Below, in pieces: positions 20,236 through 30,255 of a stretch of DNA of 64,000 nucleotides (position 1 is the stretch's first letter; the number at the start of each line of letters is the position of its first letter). The position numbers and the translations under genes were made by a program. Source of the stretch: Tretioscincus oriximinensis (lineage: Eukaryota; Chordata; Lepidosauria; Squamata; Gymnophthalmidae); NCBI GenBank assembly GCA_022410635.1, contig JAJVDF010000429.1, positions 1,005,299 to 1,069,298 on the forward strand, given 5' to 3'. Below the pieces are notes generated by a model, which worked only from the letters and a program-made list of their open reading frames with translations, ran no database searches and had not been told where the DNA came from.

Positions 20236-20715
20236 ATTGCGAATTATTCTGCAAAAGAAGCATTTCAGAAACAAATATAACTTGGGTGGAAAAGAGTCTG
20301 GTTGGTAGCATTGATCATTTTATTTTTTCTAAAAAAGAAAACCCTAAAATTACACCTTTACTTTCCTTTTTCTTTTTTATTTGATCATTTTAGTCTTTGA
20401 GGGTTTTTTTTAAAAAAAACAAACCACACACTGAGAGGTTCCTTCCAATCATGAATTTATAATCATTATTACAGCCTAATCATAATTTCAGAATTGGATT
20501 AATTTGCTTAATTGATTACAAACCTGATTGGGGCCTCAAAGGATGGGAGTCTCCCATGGGAACGGTCGAAGGGCTGTAGAATGCCTAAGATCAGGCAGAT
20601 AATAATAATTATTACTTGCAAAAATAAGTAAAAATTGTATGGGCTTTTTTGGCTCTAGGAAAAGGCCCAGCTGGTGTGCAGGGAGGAAGCACCCNCGTTC
20701 CCAGCTACGCCACCA
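20236..20715. other. No gene recognised
   Basis: AT-rich sequence with homopolymer runs; no repeat family named. Confidence 0.45.
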
Positions 20716-20727
20716 TTTGTTCCCTAG

Positions 20728-20825
20728 CACCTGAAGAAGAAGACTTGCCTACAAAGCCTCCTACTTTCCGTTTGTTAGTTTCTAAAGTGCTACACCCCCA
20801 GCCCCTTGCTGGACATCCTACCAGT
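20728..20825 (+). repeat. CGAAAGC module, diverged
   Basis: CACCTGAAGAAGAAGACTTG, TTTGTTAGTTTCTAAAGTGC and CAGCCCCTTGCTGGACATCC fit the 49511 copy. Confidence 0.6.
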
Positions 20826-20849
20826 CACCAGTATTCCCTTATCATTCCT

Positions 20850-21048
20850 AATAGCAGGAGAAGGAGAAGGAGAGGAGGAGGAGTTGATTTTGATACGCTG
20901 CATTTCTAAACCTGAAGGGGCTCAAAGGGGTTTCCACAATCTGTGTTCTTCTCTTCACCACTGACCCCTTGTAGGTGGGGCTGAGGGAGCGCCAAGGAGT
21001 GATGACCATCTGGCCATCTGGTCACCCAGCTGGCTTCATGCATTCTGT
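20850..21048 (-). mobile_element. SINE-M copy with GGA-rich tail
   Basis: Reversed blocks CACCCAGCTGGCTTCATGC (21025-21043), GTAGGTGGGGCTGAGGG and the CCTGAAGGGGCTC 3' part, with a GAAGGAGAGGAGGAGGAG tail at 20858-20883. Confidence 0.65.
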
Positions 21049-21197
21049 GCTGGTGGGCGAGACAACGAACCAGGAACTCTATACTGAGCATGCCCAGCCA
21101 GCAATTCTGTGCTGGCATGTGAGACAACTACCCACACTCAGCCAGCGAATCTTCCTGGCNTAATCCCATTAAGGATCATACACCCAGGAAGGCTTCT

Positions 21198-21355
21198 TTA
21201 TGGACACCAAGGGTATAAATGAACAGGCGCATATTTTGCTTTCCTCTGTTCAGGCTGCCCAGGTGCATCTGGGGGGCCTCTGTGTGGGACAGAATGCTGG
21301 ACTAGAAGGGCTGTGGCATGANCCAGTATGCCTCGTCTGATGTTCTTATGTTCTT
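21198..21355 (+). mobile_element. CR1-b 3' end carrying the L1 insertion
   Basis: CATATTTTGCTTTCCTCTG, CAGGTGCATCTGGGGGGCC and tail GATGTTCTTATGTTCTT. The last 16 bases (21340-21355) recur at 23871-23886 on the far side of the L1. Confidence 0.9.
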
Positions 21356-23870
21356 TTTTTAATTTTTTTTTTTATTAATATAACACAAAATGTATCATAC
21401 AAAACATAAATCATAAACAAGATATATTACATGACAAAACCCTTCCCACCCTCCCCAGGAGACCATACATAGGTATCTTCGATACCCTTTACAATAACAG
21501 CCTTTCATCGTACACCATAGCAATAGTATGTGATAGAATAGCACTTCTGTTAGATTTAACACCAAAGGCTAATAGTTTTTGCCAATTTCTTTCCCATGAT
21601 GAACCAGGTGAGACACCCATGGTTATAAGTCGTTTCTCCCTTATTACATCAAATAATAAGAATTCAGACAGATAATCGTACCACTGGCTAAGCATCCATT
21701 TGCTTTTATCTTTCCATCCTCTTGCAAGTGTTAACTGCCCTGTCTAGATTGATCTCTCTCCGATAAATTTTTCACATAATTGCAAGTGGAGATTGCCAGT
21801 TCTGTACATCATTAACAATGTGGCATTTTTGTTCAAGTTTATCCCCAGAATGTCCCTTAATTCAGCGAATATAGAGTCCCACCATTGTTGAACATACATA
21901 CAGTCGTGCCACATATGGAAAAAACTCCCTATCACCTGACAACCATGCCAGCAAAGAGGGGATAGATTTCCCATATATGAAATTTGAGATGGTGTCCTAT
22001 ACCACCGTGTTAAGATTTTTGTTTGAAATTCTCTAATTTTATTATATTTAATAATACAGATGTCCCTTACCCATCCCTCCCATTCACCCTGTGAGAAATT
22101 AATATCTCCTTCCCAACTTGATTTAAGGATATTTTGATTATCGTATCTGACCTTTATTAGAAGTGAATATATTTTCCCCGTCAAACCTTTTTCTTTATTT
22201 ATTTTCTTAACCACTAATTCCTCGAATTCTTGTGGTTGTTGGATCATGACTGCCTTAATGGCTGGTCTATTTATATATGTTCAAATACCCATCACTGCCA
22301 GCCAGTTGTGGGATGACGGATTCAATCTTTGTAGTTGTACCGGTGGTAAGGGATTGCCGTTTATATCAAATAGCTCTCTTAACCTTCTCAGTTTCATTTG
22401 ACTAATGTATTTTGCCAGACTTACTTCCCCCGTGGGGTTAATCAGTTTTATCGAAGCCACCCTAAGAGTGGCGGATATCAATTTACTATGGTTGGCTTTC
22501 CATATTTTCCATGTGTTTTCAAGGGTGGGAAGCCAGAACATCCTTTGGCGTCTTTCTATCTCTGTGGAGAATAGAGAAATGTATTCTGCATTGTTTAAAA
22601 TTCTTTCTGTTCTCACCCATTTACGTGTTCCGTGAAATTCTATATCTATTAATTTTTGCATTTGGAAGGTCTCGAAGTAAGTTTTTAAAAATGGGAAACC
22701 CCATCCTGCTTGTTGAGGACTAGAAAAAAGGCACGATTTGAGATTCTCCTTCTGTTACCCTTTAAGGCCCACTTCTTAATATAGTCCTCCCACAGTTTAA
22801 ACCTATGAGTCCTAATCTGGTCAGGTATGGTCTGAAATAGAAAAAGAAATCTGGGCAGGATCATCATTTTGAAGAATCTAACTTTCATCAGAATGCTCCA
22901 GTTCTTAGTCTGCCACCGCTCCATTATTTTTCTGATTTTTTTCCCTAATAAATTATAATTGACGTCCACAAATTTTTGAGGGTCCCTTGTTAATTTTACT
23001 CCAAGATATGTAATCTTTTTAACCCCCAATTTTAGCCCTGAGATATTAGGTATAATACGCTGTTCCCGGATTGGGATATTAATCATCATTATTTTTGATT
23101 TCTCAATATTAATTGACATCCCCGACACCTTCTCGAATGATTTTATCTCCTCAATTAAATATTGAATGGAGCTCAATGGGTCTTCCATGATGATCAGCAT
23201 GTCATCTGCATAAAGATTTATTTTGACCCCTTCTTTGCCCACTTTGTATGCTTTGATATTTTCATTCTTTCCTATAGAGTTAGCAAAGGATTCTACCCCC
23301 ATAAGAAATAGTAGTGGAGATAGAGGACATGCCTGTTTGACCCCATTTCTAATATTTATAAATTGGGAGGTCCCCGAGTTGACCCTTACTTTGGCCACGT
23401 TATTTTGATATAGTGCCTCTATAACTTTAGTAAAACGTTCCCCACACTCAAAACCATTATAGATCTTTTTAATATAATGATGGTTGACTGAATCGAAAGC
23501 CTTGTACACATCTAGTTTTAGAAAGGCTAGGCCTACGATGTTTCTTGACATGGTGTATTAAATTTATTGCAATCCTAATAGCGTCAGCTAACTGTCTATC
23601 TTTGACGAACCCGTATTGATCTTCCTTTATGATTTTAGATATATATAGCTCCAATCTTCTGGTAAGGATTCCAGCAAAAAATTTGTAATCAATGTTTGCC
23701 ANGGTGATGGGCCTATATGATTCGACATTCTCCTGATTTTTCCCTTTCTTCAAAATTGGCACTATCTCTGCCTGTTTCCACGTCAGCGGGATGTCCTGCT
23801 CCAATAGAATTTTGTTGAATAACGTCCTTAACTGTGGAACTAGTTCAGTACTAAAGGCTTTATAAAAACT
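21356..23870 (-). mobile_element. L1-clade LINE, 5'-truncated, 2.5 kb
   Basis: Oligo(A) end (T-run at 21356-21380), a 3' UTR, then an ORF2 remnant read on the minus strand from 23870 back to about 21700. A perfect 16-bp target duplication ATGTTCTTATGTTCTT (21340-21355 and 23871-23886) brackets it. The 5' half, including endonuclease and ORF1, is missing, so the copy was dead on arrival. A second relative lies at 42140-43012. Confidence 0.92.
21700..23870 (-). pseudogene. L1 ORF2 pseudogene (reverse transcriptase to C-terminus)
   Basis: L1 ORF2 nicks DNA and copies its own RNA at the target. Here the frame runs in pieces. 23469-23804 holds EIVPILKKGKN and YRPIT (fingers). 22685-23551 holds the palm: motif A LKLDVYKAFDSV, motif B GVKQACPLSPLLF and motif C YADD at 23201-23212. 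22281-22661 continues past the thumb. 21744-22247 carries the C-terminal Cys/His cluster CWHGC...HMWHDC (about 21902-21960). Frame changes or stops between pieces near 23540, 22690 and 22270 show it is not functional. The catalytic aspartates are still readable. Confidence 0.9.
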
Positions 23871-23886
23871 ATGTTCTTATGTTCTT

Positions 23887-24330
23887 AACTCATTTTGGTT
23901 CTCATATCTTTTTGTGGCACAGATTTAATGATGGTGTTTTTTTATATTTGGAAGCAAATCACAAAAAAAAAATTGCATACTGAGGGGCCGAAGAGAGAGG
24001 ACAGACAAAGGAAAGTATTTTTTCACTCAGAGGGTCATCGGCCTGTGGAATCTGGTTCCTGAAGAGGTGGTAGATAACAGCTTGGATAGTTTCAAGACAG
24101 GACTATAAATGGGTCCTAGGATGGATGTCCGGATGCTGCCTCCGGGATGGAGCAACAGGCAGGACTCCTGAAATACCATTTGCAGAGAGCCATGATCAGC
24201 AGCATATTTTGCTTTCCTCTGTTCAGACTGCCCAGGTGCATCTGGTGGGCCTCTGTGTGGGACAGAAGGCAGGACTAGGTGGATCCTGGCCCGATCCAGC
24301 ATGGCTCTTCTTATGTTCTCACCACTCCGG
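23887..24330 (+). mobile_element. CR1-b 3' end with ORF2 C-terminal trace
   Basis: From about 23985: GAGGACAGACAAAGGAAAG, CAGAGGGTCATCGGCCTGTG, TGGATAGTTTCAAGACAGG, then GGATGGAGCAACAGGCAGG to CATGGCTCTTCTTATGTTCT at 24321. An 80-codon frame from ATG 24125 repeats the recurrent CR1-b 3' ORF. 23887-23984 is unassigned. Confidence 0.88.
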
Positions 24331-25334
24331 CAGCAGACAGGCCAATTTAGCAATCATCAGCTAAAGAGCACTGTGGGGCAAAGGACCTTTTGTCCCAGGC
24401 ACATTGTGAAACACATGGAGCAGAGACATCATGATCCCACTCCCATTGTGGTAGGAAAACGTCACCTGCATGGCACCTAACATGGCTGTTTGCAACAAAC
24501 ATGCAGACGAGAAGAGGTGGCGACGCATAAGCAGCTTTGATTGCACACATGGAATCTCACGCCGCAGGCGGCTGCACTTGGCACTCCGTGGCTGTCAGAT
24601 GCCAGTGGTGGGACCTTCACTCACGTCGGCTTGGGCTTGAGCCAAGGAATCCTTCCAAGCACACTGTAGTCACAATGGGCAATTTCATGCTGCTCTCTGC
24701 TGCCTCTTCCCCAAGTGCAAAAGTTTGGGAATTTGAGACAGTAGAATGAATGCAGACCCTGAGTAGGAAACAAAACTCCTCTGCCTCATTCTGCTTGTTG
24801 CCGGCTTTATTACGGTATCCTTTAAAGTGTCAGATGCCCAGACTGCTGCTAGGCCAGGGAAGCCACTGTGAATAAGCTGTCGAGTTTAATCAGGTGATAG
24901 GATCCATTTCTTCCTCTTTCCTTCTCCCCCACTCCCCCCTTTTAAAAGAACTTGATCTCAGGGACAGAATTCAGTTAAAGATAAACATTTGAAGCATTTT
25001 GACTTCAAGGGGGGATTTCACATAATTCAGGGTTTTCCATTTAAGTCAATGGATCTGGCCACACCTTTACTTTTAAGCCTTCCTGAAAGGACCACTTTGG
25101 TCCAGGTTCTGATCTGGAATCCTTCCAGTTCAATTCCATGCCACAAAAGCCAGCTGGACCACCTTGGACCAGCCCCAGTTCTTTTGGAGCTCTCTATTTA
25201 CATTTCTATGCCATCCAATACCCAAAGGTCTCAGAGAAGCTAACAATAAAAACTCAAATCAACATCTTTTAGCAACATCTACAACTAGAGAAGGGACTGC
25301 AGTTTCTTCAGCCAAAGGCCAGGAGAAAAAGTTA
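24331..25334. other. No gene recognised
   Basis: Mixed, moderately GC-rich sequence. Short frames at 24347-24749 and 24989-25243 lack known domains. Confidence 0.45.
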
Positions 25335-25690
25335 CTTTTTTCCGTTCAAAACATTTCATTTAAACTCTTTACATATAAAAAACATACATTTTCAATATTT
25401 AAAAGGTTCCAGACCAGACCCCCACCCAATTTTATAGCCCCTTCCCCCCCATGGCGTCTTCTACTACACACAATATCTTTCGGCATATGGGAAATTCATC
25501 TTGATTTCATAACTTCACTCTCCAACCTGCTGTCTATATGGGTTTTCCCTGTCAACCATTTTTGTTTTCTCTCCATTTCTGTATATATTTCCTGGCTTGC
25601 TTATCTTGCAGTTGGAAATACCATCGCAATCACATTGACTAAATAATCATACATTTTTTGCACTGTCCATAAGTGATTTTTAGTGTCTAT
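25335..25690 (-). mobile_element. Probable L1 3' end
   Basis: AT-rich with a CCCCTTCCCCCCC patch in the position of an L1 3' UTR. The minus strand around 25601-25640 reads VNVIAMVFPTAR followed by AR/KY, Trp and Lys codons, which resembles an L1 ORF2 C-terminus. Weak evidence only. Confidence 0.4.
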
Positions 25691-25699
25691 ACGAATGAA

Positions 25700-26000
25700 C
25701 ACAGTGATGGTGATAAATGCACCTTCTGGGGGCTGCCACAGAGAAGGCCCCATCCCAGGTTCCCACCACTTTGCCACTGAGGGGGCTGCGCCAGTCTCAG
25801 GAGGGCCTCCTCTGATAGGCTGGCCAGATGAACCCTTTTTTTGGGGGGGAGGGGGTGAAAACNCGGTTTTGGGAGGCACCCCAAAACCGAGCTTTCAACA
25901 CACACTCCCCCAAAAGAGGTCATCTGGTCAGCCTATCCTCTGCAGATCTTAAGACATTGGCAGGCTGGTATGAGGCAAGGTATTTCTTTAGGTATTTACC
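25700..26000 (-). mobile_element. L2 fragment interrupted by a MITE
   Basis: Reversed L2 C-terminal coding blocks GAGAAGGCCCCATCCCAGG (25741-25760) and GCAGATCTTAAGACATTGG (25943 on), TTTCTTTAGGTATTTA. The two parts join seamlessly if 25815-25936 is removed. Confidence 0.85.
25815..25936. mobile_element. 122-bp palindromic MITE inside L2
   Basis: Left ATAGGCTGGCCAGATGA and right TCATCTGGTCAGCCTAT are inverted repeats, and homology continues inwards to CGGTTTTGGG/CCCAAAACCG. CCTCTG is duplicated on both sides (25809-25814, 25937-25942) and occurs once in uninterrupted L2. Superfamily not assigned. Confidence 0.85.
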
Positions 26001-26090
26001 ATCACAAGGTGTCTGTTGTGAAGGGAGTAACAGAAGTTTATGGGAGCTACTTTGATTCCCTTCAGGTAGCCAAAAGTGAGGTATAAAAAG
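26001..26090 (+). mobile_element. SINE-M 3' fragment
   Basis: CACAAGGTGTCTGTTGTGAA, CTACTTTGATTCCCTTCAGG, GTGAGGTATAAAAAGC: the distal half of SINE-M without its head. Confidence 0.65.
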
Positions 26091-26094
26091 CTCC

Positions 26095-26205
26095 TCCGCC
26101 TTCTGCTTGAACTTCCCAGGTGCAATTGGGGGCCTCTGTGTGCGACAGAAGGCTGCACTAGGTGGGCTCCGGCCCCATTCAGCAGGGCTTCTCTGGGGTT
26201 CTTAA
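26095..26205 (+). mobile_element. CR1-b 3' end fragment
   Basis: CAGGTGCAATTGGGGGCCTC, GGCCCCATTCAGCAGGGC and a decayed tail GGGGTTCTTAAAGG. Confidence 0.75.
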
Positions 26206-26414
26206 AGGAGAGCGCAAGAGCTCTGTTGGCAGCCTATCCCACTGCTTGCTCAATTACAACATCGCTGCAGGCAAATACAGGAAGGGGTTATGAAAACTAC
26301 TTCACTGGTTGCATCAAAGGCCTCAGTGGAGTCTGCCTCACACCCTGCTCTCTCCACTAAGGCAGTAGCAGGGGGAGGCCTGCTGGAGCCTGGAGAACAA
26401 AATGAAACTGCTCT

Positions 26415-26745
26415 TAATCTCTGCTGGATGGGGCCAGAGCCTACCTAGTCCAGCCTTCTGGCCCGTACAATAGCCCACCCATTGNCCCTGGGCTTAGGAA
26501 CCTAAGAACCTAACAGGAGCCCTGATGAATGTGGCCGGAGCCCTCCTAGTCCAGCCTTCTTTCTCACACGGAGGGCCACCAATTGCTCCTGGGCAACCTG
26601 AACTAAAGAAGGCAAAATCGTCACCTGTTCTTGACGCCTTACAAATGGCATCTCAGGAATCTTTCCTGCTGCTCCATCTCAGAGGCTCCATCTCAAGACG
26701 TCCATCCTAGTAGCTGTTTGTACCCTTGTTTTCCTGACCCTCCCC
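26415..26745 (-). mobile_element. Two adjacent CR1-b 3' fragments
   Basis: A short piece (26420-26482: GGATGGGGCCAGAGCC) is followed by a longer one beginning CCTAAGAACCTAACAGG at 26503, with TAGTCCAGCCTTCTTTC, CACCTGTTCTTGACGCC and CATCCTAGTAGCTGTTTG. Both are on the minus strand. Confidence 0.8.
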
Positions 26746-27484
26746 ACAGGTTCCTATCAGGCCCAATTCCCACCTCCTGGTGATAGAATACGTCGCCCTG
26801 GAAAGGGCTGAACCTCCTTCCAGCTAGTGCTTTCAAGGAGAGGCTGGACAGGGCTGCCACAGGGCTCCCTGCTTTCCACACTGGAAGTGCTGGAGTTGAA
26901 CGTCGCTTGGAGTTTGTTCAGGCGGCCTCCTTCAAAGCCCATTGCAGCTGCCGCTGTGTACAGAGACCTCAGGCGGTTGATTCCTCGGCNTAATCCCCAT
27001 ACACTTGCAAGCTTGCTGTAGCTTCCACAGACAATACATGGAAGCGACACATTGTTTGTGCCAGGCTCAAGAATCTGGTCCATGGAATGTACGACTGTCT
27101 GTTGCCATCTGTAGTTGAAACATCATGGAAATCCGTCAGGTTGCCAAGACTCGTTTCTTGGCTAGATGGAGGGAAAGAGGCAGCTTGTGGTGCCTGGATC
27201 TTTCCCCCTCTCCCCAGGCTCCTGGTGTGTTGATATGCATTTGGAGTAGTCTGTGGGGAAATGGCTTTTCCCAGGAGTAAGAATGAGCTCCCCAACAGTC
27301 ACAGGGTGCCCAAAGGCAGTCACCCAATAAGCAGAAGATAGAGAAGTGCATAAGGGGTTTTGGGGTGCAAGGGAAGGACTGAGGACCATAGCAAGGCTTA
27401 GCATGGTATGCGTTTCTTGTTTTTATTGGCAGATTACTATTACTATTTAAAAAAGCTACATTCAGAAAATCTTGCAAGTGAGGG
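26746..27484. other. No gene recognised
   Basis: Short frames occur on both strands (up to 125 codons) without recognisable domains or consistent splice structure. Confidence 0.4.
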
Positions 27485-27745
27485 GGAGGCTCGTAGCACC
27501 TAAAGGGTAACAAGAGGAAGTGGTGGTGGCTGGCAGCCTGGATAGCTTCAAGACAGAACTAGACAAGTTCCTGCAAGCCAAGGGTACCAACAGCTGCTAA
27601 GATGGGTCTCTTCATACTTCCCCAGGGGCAATGTGTTGGCCACTGGCTGAGACAGAGTTCTTGCCTAGAAGAGCTGTGGCCCAATTCAGCAGGGATCCTC
27701 CTATGTTCTTATAGGCAAGGCTGCTTCTTCTGATGCCTAGCTAGA
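27485..27745 (-). repeat. CGAAAGC-type module split by CR1-b
   Basis: GAGGCTCGTAGCACCTAAAG at 27487-27507 and GGCAAGGCTGCTTCTTCTG at 27713-27731 are consecutive parts of the 19441-type module, separated by a CR1-b insertion. Confidence 0.5.
27513..27712 (+). mobile_element. CR1-b 3' end inserted in a module
   Basis: GGATAGCTTCAAGACAGAAC, AAGGGTACCAACAGC, GGCCCAATTCAGCAGGGATCC, tail CCTATGTTCTTATAGG. An internal deletion has removed the GATGGAGCAACAGG block. Confidence 0.8.
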
Positions 27746-28143
27746 GAGCTTCAGAGCAAATAAAAGATCCTATTAAAAAACATTTTTTGGGGGGGAGCAG
27801 CTTCTGTAGTACTTAACTTTGGTACACCTCAGTGTAGTGTAATCATGTCACTCATCTTAATTGCAACTGAACCACATGTCACCATACCTGTGCCCAAGTG
27901 CCAGACTCGTACACGTAGGGATTTCATGCTGGCAAAACCTCTGGAGGTGCATCGCCAGGTGACAGATGACAGAGACAGGTGGTCACCCCACGGTACTAGG
28001 CTCAGTGCCTCTGCCTTGTGCACAACAGAGTAATCATGGCATCATCAATTCTGGATCATTTGGTTTACCTCTTTACAAAAATACTCCAAGTTCTTCCATC
28101 CCATCAGCTCCTGACAGGCACAGCATTCTGATCATGTATAGCA
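27746..28143. other. No gene recognised
   Basis: Mixed sequence, one (G)n patch near 27790; nothing named. Confidence 0.45.
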
Positions 28144-28400
28144 GGCAGTTTGGTGTAGTGGTTAGAGTGTTGGACTCTNACCTGGTAGTCTCCCAGCTTG
28201 ATTCCCCACTCCTCTGTGAAGCCAGTTGGGTGATCCTTTGCCAATGGCAGTTCTTCAGAGCTCTTTCAGCCCCACCTACTTTACAGGGTGTCTGTTGTGG
28301 AGAAAGCAACAAAAGCTATGTCCACCACCCTTTGGTTGGCCACCCTGATACCTTTGGGTTTGGGGCGGGGTATAAGTACAAATAAATAATAAATAAATAA
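28144..28400 (+). mobile_element. SINE-M, nearly complete
   Basis: tRNA-like head CAGTTTGGTGTAGTGGTTAG (28146 on), a weak B-box (GCTTGATTCCCC), GAAGCCAGTTGGGTGATCC, CAGGGTGTCTGTTGTGGAG, then an L2-type 3' end GGGGCGGGGTATAAGTAC with an AAATAA tail. Pol III-type non-coding element with MIR-like design. Confidence 0.9.
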
Positions 28401-28404
28401 TCTT

Positions 28405-28545
28405 TGACGGAAGTCAAAGAGGAAGTCCAGCAGTCCCTCCTCCCAAATCCTATTGGATAGTTGCTGTCAGTATCCAATTCGTTCTCAAACCAAACGTCTC
28501 TCCCTTGTAATTTGAACAGCTGTTTTTCACAGTAAACCAATAAAT
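28405..28545 (+). repeat. Unclassified dispersed repeat (pair with 15988-16150)
   Basis: CAAAGAGGAAGTCCAG, CCTCCTCCCAAATCCTATTG and GTTGCTGTCAGTATCC match the earlier copy. It directly follows the SINE-M tail and ends at CAATAAATTT. Confidence 0.45.
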
Positions 28546-28835
28546 TTATTTTATTTAAAATGATTTATATCCCACCCTTCACCATTGGTCTCTGGGTGGG
28601 TAACAGAAAACACATGAATAAAACATTTTTAAAAGATCCGTAAGCTCCTTCCCTGGAAGCGCAGAGGGAGCTAAGGGGAGATTTTGCCAGGTGCCAAAAA
28701 CTATACCACGTAGGCGCCTGGTGAGCCTGTAGAGGCAGGCGGTTCCAGAATGTGGGGGCCACCACAGGGAAGGCCACCCTTGCACCTCTGGAAGAGCAGG
28801 CACTACCAGAAGAGAAGGCACTTCTTGAGAGATCC
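28546..28835 (-). mobile_element. L2 3' end, minus strand
   Basis: Reversed L2 tail (TTTATTTTATTTAAAATG), ATATCCCACCCTTC, and coding end: the minus-strand frame reads AFPVVAPTFWNRLPLQ, equivalent to the L2 C-terminal FSVAAP..WNSLP. Confidence 0.85.
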
Positions 28836-29795
28836 AGGGCTCAAGCTATCTGGGCAGTCAACTTTGAACCCCACAACCAGCCCATTGAGATAACAACCTG
28901 GTGAGGCAGATGCAACAGATGTTTGACTTTCAAGCAGATCATATTGACCCTTTCTGGACGCAGCCTCTTCCAGAGGGAGAAAAGTGTCTGTCTGTAGGCT
29001 GTGATTTTTTTACAGTGTTGCCACAAAACACCGACTGTTTCTGCATAAAGTTTTACAGAGCATTAAATCCCTCAACTTCCTGCCTCGATTTAACTTTTTC
29101 AATAAAAGTTCAATTGTTCTACGTACCGCAATCCAACCTTTGTGCTACACAACGTGCATATCAATTTCCTTCAGAAAAAGAAGTTGGTAAACTCTTTGCA
29201 TCATTCCTTTCAATCATATAATTTGTATAATTTTCAAAACACAGCAGCCCTGCAGCAAAACCTTCAATGAATTATTTAAAAGTGCTGAGAATTGCTTTAT
29301 TCCGTGTAAAGAGCTAAATAAAGACCATATAATTCCGAGTTATTAACATATAAATGCGAAAAGGGGGACGTGTTCATGGGCAGGTATTTGAAAGAGAATA
29401 ATTGTTTCCTCACTTTAACAAGGTCAAATAAAATAGAAAGAAATAAACTTTGGATCCACTTCAGTTCACGCCATTATGCATTTGTCAATACTCCTGTAAA
29501 TAAACCCTTAATAACATTGCTGAGGGTGTTAGGATGCAGGAAACAATAGCCAGTGAAAAGTCGGATGAAAACCGAAAGCAATAAACAATCACGCCGCACC
29601 CTTTAAACACAAAGATCAGATACAGCCGCTTGAGGCCGGAGGGGATGGTTTTGAAATAACGTGCCAGGCACCCATCAAATCTATACAGCGGTGACATATT
29701 TCTGAAGCACAGGCAGACCAGCTGAAGGAAGTTGAGGACAACGATGGGGTGGGGGAAAGGACCCGAGCGTTTGGATTAAAACGGGGGGAGATAGA
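28836..29795. other. No gene recognised; largely unique
   Basis: AT-rich sequence with no named repeats. A candidate place for conserved non-coding sequence, but this cannot be shown without alignment. Confidence 0.4.
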
Positions 29796-29796
29796 T

Positions 29797-30250
29797 GAGG
29801 GTCGTTCAATAAATAATGCCCCCCCTCCCAAGTTTTTTCTCAGCTCACATGTAACCAAAAGAGTCAGAATTTGGTGACCGTATAAATCAATTTGCCTTCC
29901 GCCTGCCCTGTTTTTCTGCATAGTCTCCACCAAGCTGCATAGCCTTGGACGCGTGCCCTGCCNGGAAAAGCTCTTGCCTTGGGTGCATTGCCATGTTTAA
30001 ACTGCAGGAATGATGCTCTCGTCATCTTCAAAGTGTGTCCCACATAAAGGGTCTTTAAACGTCCACTCCGTTNACTGCTCAAAGTGGTGTGCCCAGGTTT
30101 CGTCACCTGTAACAATACAGGCCCCTCCGTTGGCATCAAAATGCTCCTACGGTTCAGACGAAATGGCTTCCCTTTGAATCTTGTGGTCTNCTCGGTGCAT
30201 TCGTGGGCACAACTTTGAATATCCAAGAGGTCCAATTATTGCTCATGCAC
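29797..30250 (-). pseudogene. Tc1/mariner transposase remnant with right end
   Basis: Mariner transposases cut and paste their own element using a DD(D/E) triad. On the minus strand 30075-30107 encodes GDETWAHHFEQ, matching the GDE.W.HHF motif around the first mid-domain aspartate. The element end GAGGGTCGTTCAATAAATAA at 29797 is the terminal-repeat-like edge. The long 123-codon frame here is in a different frame from the motif, so the gene is frameshifted. The N-terminal DNA-binding part is absent; a CR1-b abuts at 30256. Confidence 0.65.
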
Positions 30251-30255
30251 TTCCA

